DNA from: Paenibacillus taihuensis
GTDB lineage: Bacteria; Bacillota; Bacilli; Paenibacillales; Paenibacillaceae
Direction of reading: 5' to 3'
Assembly (NCBI RefSeq): GCF_003386535.1
Contig: NZ_QTTN01000033.1
Location: 19,405-83,404 of the forward strand
DNA: 64,000 bases
Positions 61,132 through 64,000 of the stretch are shown here, one piece after another. The position numbers were made by a program, and so were the translations under genes. The notes beneath the pieces are model-generated. The model was given only the letters and a program-made list of their open reading frames with translations. It did not search any database and was not told the origin of the DNA. Position 1 is the first letter of the stretch; every line of letters begins with the position of its first letter.

Positions 61132-61194
61132 GATGAAGGTCGTAATGAAGTTCGAGTTAGCCTCTAGTGCGACTTCTCGGGCATTCGGCATCAG

Positions 61195-61380
61195 CATAAG
61201 TGCCAAAATACACTTATTTTGTTCGAATGGCGCTTGAGGTACGAAATAAGTGCATATGTGCACTTATACCGGTGGATTTCCGCTGGATGAGGTAGATTCG
61301 CGCTAAATAACTGCATTTTTGCGCTTATTTGCTGGAATCGAGCCACATCGAGCCAAATAGATGTATTTTTGCACTTATTG
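61195..61380. repeat. Array of AATAAGTGCA-type hairpins
   Basis: Four imperfect inverted repeats follow each other: ATAAGTG..CACTTAT, AAGTGCATATGTGCACTT, AAATAACTGCATTTTTGCGC TTATTT and ATAGATGTATTTTTGCACTTAT. Each is an arm-loop-arm unit of 20-26 bases with conserved arms and changing loops. The rest of the 465-bp gap between the sigma factor and ahpC holds the terminator at 61106 and the ahpC control region. Confidence 0.6.
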
Positions 61381-61405
61381 CGGTTGAGGGTTATACGTCC
61401 TTAAC

Positions 61406-61420
61406 TGAAAATTATTATCA
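61406..61420. promoter_or_regulatory. Fur-type box upstream of ahpC promoter
   Basis: TGAAAATTATTATCA differs by one base from the 7-1-7 consensus TGATAATNATTATCA. It lies about 20 bp upstream of the -35. Confidence 0.55.
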
Positions 61421-61438
61421 ATTGGAAGCGAAAACGGG

Positions 61439-61469
61439 TTGACAAAAGTCAAAATGAGAACTATTATCA
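61439..61469 (+). promoter_or_regulatory. ahpCF promoter with overlapping Fur-type box
   Basis: TTGACA (61439-61444), a 17-base spacer and TATTAT (61462-61467) form a strong sigma-A promoter. TGAGAACTATTATCA (61455-61469), two bases from the Fur consensus, covers the -10. Confidence 0.8.
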
Positions 61470-61471
61470 GT

Positions 61472-61486
61472 TTATAATAATTATAA
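61472..61486. promoter_or_regulatory. PerR box, perfect 7-1-7 match
   Basis: TTATAATAATTATAA matches the Bacillus PerR consensus TTATAATNATTATAA at every position. It lies at or just after the transcription start of ahpC, where PerR bound to metal would block transcription until peroxide oxidises it. Confidence 0.85.
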
Positions 61487-61519
61487 ATTAATATTAATTC
61501 TCCAGGAGGAACACACATC

Positions 61520-62083
61520 ATGTCACTAATCGGAAAAGAAGTACTCCCATTCAAAGCGCAAGCCTTTCAAAACGGTCATTTCATCGAAGTAACGGAAGCT
61601 AATCTCAAAGGACAATGGAGCGTTGTATGCTTCTATCCAGCTGATTTCACGTTCGTCTGCCCAACGGAGCTTGGCGACTTGCAGGATCAATACGCAGCTT
61701 TGAAAACACTTGGCGTAGAAGTTTACTCCGTATCGACGGATACGCACTTTACCCATAAAGCATGGCACAGCCAATCGGATACAATCGGCAAAATCGAATA
61801 CATCATGATCGGAGATCCATCACATACGATTTCCCGCAATTTCGACGTACTTATTGAAGAAGAGGGTCTGGCTGACCGCGGTACATTCATCATCGATCCG
61901 GACGGCGTCGTTCAAACAATTGAGATTACGGCAGGCGGTATCGGCCGCGATGCGAGCACGCTCGTGAACAAAATCAAAGCAGCTCAATACGTTCGCAACA
62001 ATCCAGGCGAGGTATGCCCTGCAAAATGGCAGGAAGGCGCTGCAACGCTTAAACCGAGCCTCGATCTCGTCGGCAAGATTTAA
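61520..62083 (+). CDS. ahpC: Alkyl hydroperoxide reductase subunit C (peroxiredoxin)
   Basis: A 187-residue typical 2-Cys peroxiredoxin, full length. The peroxidatic Cys47 is in '[17 protein letters not shown]' and the resolving Cys166 in '[10 protein letters not shown]'. It reduces hydrogen peroxide, organic peroxides and peroxynitrite in the cytoplasm and is recycled by AhpF, encoded next. AGGAGG lies before the ATG. PerR and Fur boxes lie upstream. Confidence 0.97.
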   Translation: MSLIGKEVLPFKAQAFQNGHFIEVTEANLKGQWSVVCFYPADFTFVCPTELGDLQDQYAALKTLGVEVYSVSTDTHFTHKAWHSQSDTIGKIEYIMIGDPSHTISRNFDVLIEEEGLADRGTFIIDPDGVVQTIEITAGGIGRDASTLVNKIKAAQYVRNNPGEVCPAKWQEGAATLKPSLDLVGKI

Positions 62084-62097
62084 GGGGGGGGATGAAT

Positions 62098-63627
62098 ATG
62101 GTATTAGATCAGGAAATTAAGGCACAATTAAACCAATACCTTGGCTTGATGGAAGGCGATGTGCTGATCAAGGTCAGCGCAGGCGATGATCAAGTATCGC
62201 AAGAGATGCTTGCTTTGACGGACGCGATTGCGAGCATGACTTCCCGGATTCGAATCGAGAAAGCGGATTTGCCGAGAACGCCAAGCTTCAGCGTGAGCCG
62301 TCCGGGCGAAGATACGGGTATCGTGTTCGCGGGCGTACCGCTCGGACACGAGTTCACATCCTTGATTCTAGCCCTGCTCCAAGTCAGCGGAAGAGCCCCT
62401 AAGGTTGAGCAAGAAGTAATCGATCGGATCAAGAACGTCCAAGGCGAATACCGCTTCGAGACGTATATCAGCTTAAGCTGCCATAACTGCCCGGATGTCG
62501 TGCAGGCGCTGAACCTGATGAGCGTCCTTAATCCAGGCATTTCGCATACGATGATCGACGGCGCCGCGTTCAAAGCTGAAGTGGAAAGCAAGAACATTAT
62601 GGCTGTTCCGTCCGTTTTCTTGAACGGTGAATTTTTCAGCGGGGGCCGCATGACCATCGATGAGATTTTGGACAAAATAGGCATGAAGCGTGATGACTCG
62701 GCGCTGTTCAACAAGGAGCCTTTCGACGTGCTCGTTGTAGGCGGCGGACCTGCAGGCGCAAGTGCGGCTATCTACGCAGCGCGCAAAGGTATTCGTACCG
62801 GTATCGTAGCGGACCGTTTCGGCGGTCAAGTTGTCGATACGCTTGGCATTGAGAACTTCATCGGCGTGAAATATACGGAAGGTCCGAAACTCGCGGCAAG
62901 TCTCGAGGAGCATGTGAAGGAGTACAACGTCGATATCATGAAGCTGCAGCGCGCGAAACGCCTCGAGAAGGCGGGCGAGCTTGTTGAAGTGGAGCTTGAG
63001 AACGGCGCTGTGCTGAAGAGCAAGACCGTTATTCTGTCCACAGGTGCGCGTTGGCGCAATATCGACGTTCCCGGCGAAGAGGAGTTCAAGAACAAAGGCG
63101 TTGCTTATTGCCCGCATTGCGATGGTCCTCTATACGCAGGCAAGCGCGTTGCCGTTGTCGGCGGAGGCAACTCCGGCGTCGAAGCAGCGATCGATCTCGC
63201 AGGCATTGCGAGCCATGTTACCCTTCTATCTTCTTCGGAATTGAAGGCAGACGCGGTGCTTCAGAACCGTCTGTACAGCCTTTCGAACGTTACGGTGCTC
63301 AAGAACGTGCAAACGAAAGAAGTTACAGGAACGGACAAAGTGAACGGCATTTCCTACATTGACCGTGAGACAGGTGCCGAGAAGCATGTCGAGCTGGAAG
63401 GCGTGTTCGTTCAAATCGGACTCATTCCGAATACCGAATGGCTAGGCAGTAATATCGAGCGTTCAAGCGCAGGCGAAATCCTCGTGGATAAGCGCGGTGC
63501 GACCAGCTTGCCAGGCGTGTTTGCCGGCGGCGATTGCACGGACAGCCCTTTCAATCAGATCGTGATCTCAATGGGCTCAGGCGCAACGGCAGCACTGAGT
63601 GCATTTGATTACCTCATTCGAAATTAA
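62098..63627 (+). CDS. ahpF: Alkyl hydroperoxide reductase subunit F
   Basis: About 509 residues. The N-terminal domain of two thioredoxin folds has the redox pair CHNC (about 127-130). The thioredoxin-reductase-like part has an FAD loop '[19 protein letters not shown]', the second redox pair CPHC ('[14 protein letters not shown]') and an NADH loop '[16 protein letters not shown]'. It passes electrons from NADH to AhpC. The ATG at 62098 is preferred over 62092, because the G-rich ribosome site ends right before the latter. Fourteen bases separate it from ahpC: one operon. No clear terminator was seen before the transposase gene. Confidence 0.97.
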   Translation: MVLDQEIKAQLNQYLGLMEGDVLIKVSAGDDQVSQEMLALTDAIASMTSRIRIEKADLPRTPSFSVSRPGEDTGIVFAGVPLGHEFTSLILALLQVSGRAPKVEQEVIDRIKNVQGEYRFETYISLSCHNCPDVVQALNLMSVLNPGISHTMIDGAAFKAEVESKNIMAVPSVFLNGEFFSGGRMTIDEILDKIGMKRDDSALFNKEPFDVLVVGGGPAGASAAIYAARKGIRTGIVADRFGGQVVDTLGIENFIGVKYTEGPKLAASLEEHVKEYNVDIMKLQRAKRLEKAGELVEVELENGAVLKSKTVILSTGARWRNIDVPGEEEFKNKGVAYCPHCDGPLYAGKRVAVVGGGNSGVEAAIDLAGIASHVTLLSSSELKADAVLQNRLYSLSNVTVLKNVQTKEVTGTDKVNGISYIDRETGAEKHVELEGVFVQIGLIPNTEWLGSNIERSSAGEILVDKRGATSLPGVFAGGDCTDSPFNQIVISMGSGATAALSAFDYLIRN

Positions 63628-63766
63628 TAGCCGATTTCAAAGTAAATCCCGCTGAGGAAGCAGCTTGGGTGCGAGTTACCTCAACTTATAATGGATAAAG
63701 AGTCAATTTCATAAGTCTATGATCGCTAGGTAGCACTCACTCAAAACCCAAGGATTTTTAAAAAAA

Positions 63767-64000
63767 TCAGGCTGCACAGCGTGTCCTTCTCAATTCTTGG
63801 TTCAGTTTATCAAGGGCGAACTTGCATAATGTATAGGTCAGACAAGTAAGGTCCATCTCAACGAAGGCCCGCTTTTTGCGTTTGCGCGTTCCCGTTAGTC
63901 CAAAGTAGCTTTTTAAATAGGCAAATACACGCTCGACAGCTGTGCGACGTGAATACAGTGTTGCAAACTTGCTGCTGCCGCGAGCCGGGACCGTGTATTT
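63767..64000 (-). mobile_element. Transposase C-terminal part (DDE type), runs off the right edge
   Basis: The minus-strand frame entering from 64000 and ending with TGA at 63767-63769 reads 78 residues, including 'RGSSKFATLYSRRTAVERVF' and 'AYLKSYFGLTGTRKRKKRAF'. The motif R(T/S)xxERxFAxLK is the C-terminal Glu region of DDE transposases of the IS4/IS5/IS1182-like kind. Only the 3' end is in view, so intactness and the IS name cannot be told. The insertion lies 140 bp after ahpF. Confidence 0.8.

Noticed and set aside
61054..61263. A 69-codon minus-strand frame upstream of the sigma factor
   Set aside because: It runs through the terminator-like hairpin and the AATAAGTGCA repeats and has no ribosome site.

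Overview
The window looks like chromosome of a Gram-positive, endospore-forming Firmicute of the Paenibacillus/Cohnella type. The evidence is a complete gerA-type spore germination operon, three carbohydrate ABC importer operons with very Asn/Ser-rich lipoprotein receptors, a YesM/YesN-type two-component system, four LacI-family regulators, frequent TTG/GTG starts behind strong AGGAGG sites, and moderately high GC. No rRNA, tRNA or CRISPR array was seen. No database could be searched, so family names come from motifs and remembered families.

Layout. (1) 1-17.4 kb: a sugar-uptake operon on the minus strand (GT108/DUF1861-type protein, lipoprotein receptor, UgpC-like ATPase, an unusual 946-residue receptor fused to carbohydrate-binding regions, two permeases, NHL-repeat protein). 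Beside it lie a second DUF1861 protein with a zinc dehydrogenase, a predicted six-hairpin glycosidase with a GNAT acetyltransferase, and two LacI regulators. A shared palindrome built on GTAACGTTAC lies in at least two of the promoters, so this looks like one regulon, perhaps for beta-1,2-mannosides. (2) 17.4-26.5 kb: housekeeping-like genes (TerC protein, heterodimeric ABC exporter, VOC dioxygenase-like protein, TIM-barrel isomerase, orphan ParB-like protein, SDR epimerase). (3) 26.5-36.9 kb: two arrays of hairpin-forming repeats flank a class II synthetase-like gene and a second importer operon that ends in a GH99-like gene; the YesM/YesN pair lies upstream. (4) 37-40.6 kb: the gerA operon.

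(5) 40.8-56.3 kb: the most striking region. It is a long minus-strand operon of a GH172 (DUF2961) enzyme, two GH183-type (DUF4185) enzymes, a complete sugar importer lacking its own ATPase, a DUF6259-like glycosidase, a zinc dehydrogenase, a Gfo/Idh/MocA oxidoreductase, a cupin and a broken fucU, with LacI regulators at both ends. GH183 and GH172 are families known from D-arabinan breakdown, and FucU acts on L-fucose, whose ring matches D-arabinose. I infer a Gram-positive D-arabinan (or related D-furanan) utilization locus. The fucU remnant is fused to the tail of a second GH172 gene, a trace of a deletion.

(6) 56.3-64 kb: a HAD hydrolase, an ABC exporter, an ECF sigma factor with a membrane partner, ahpC-ahpF behind Fur- and PerR-type boxes, and the 3' end of a transposase gene at the right edge.
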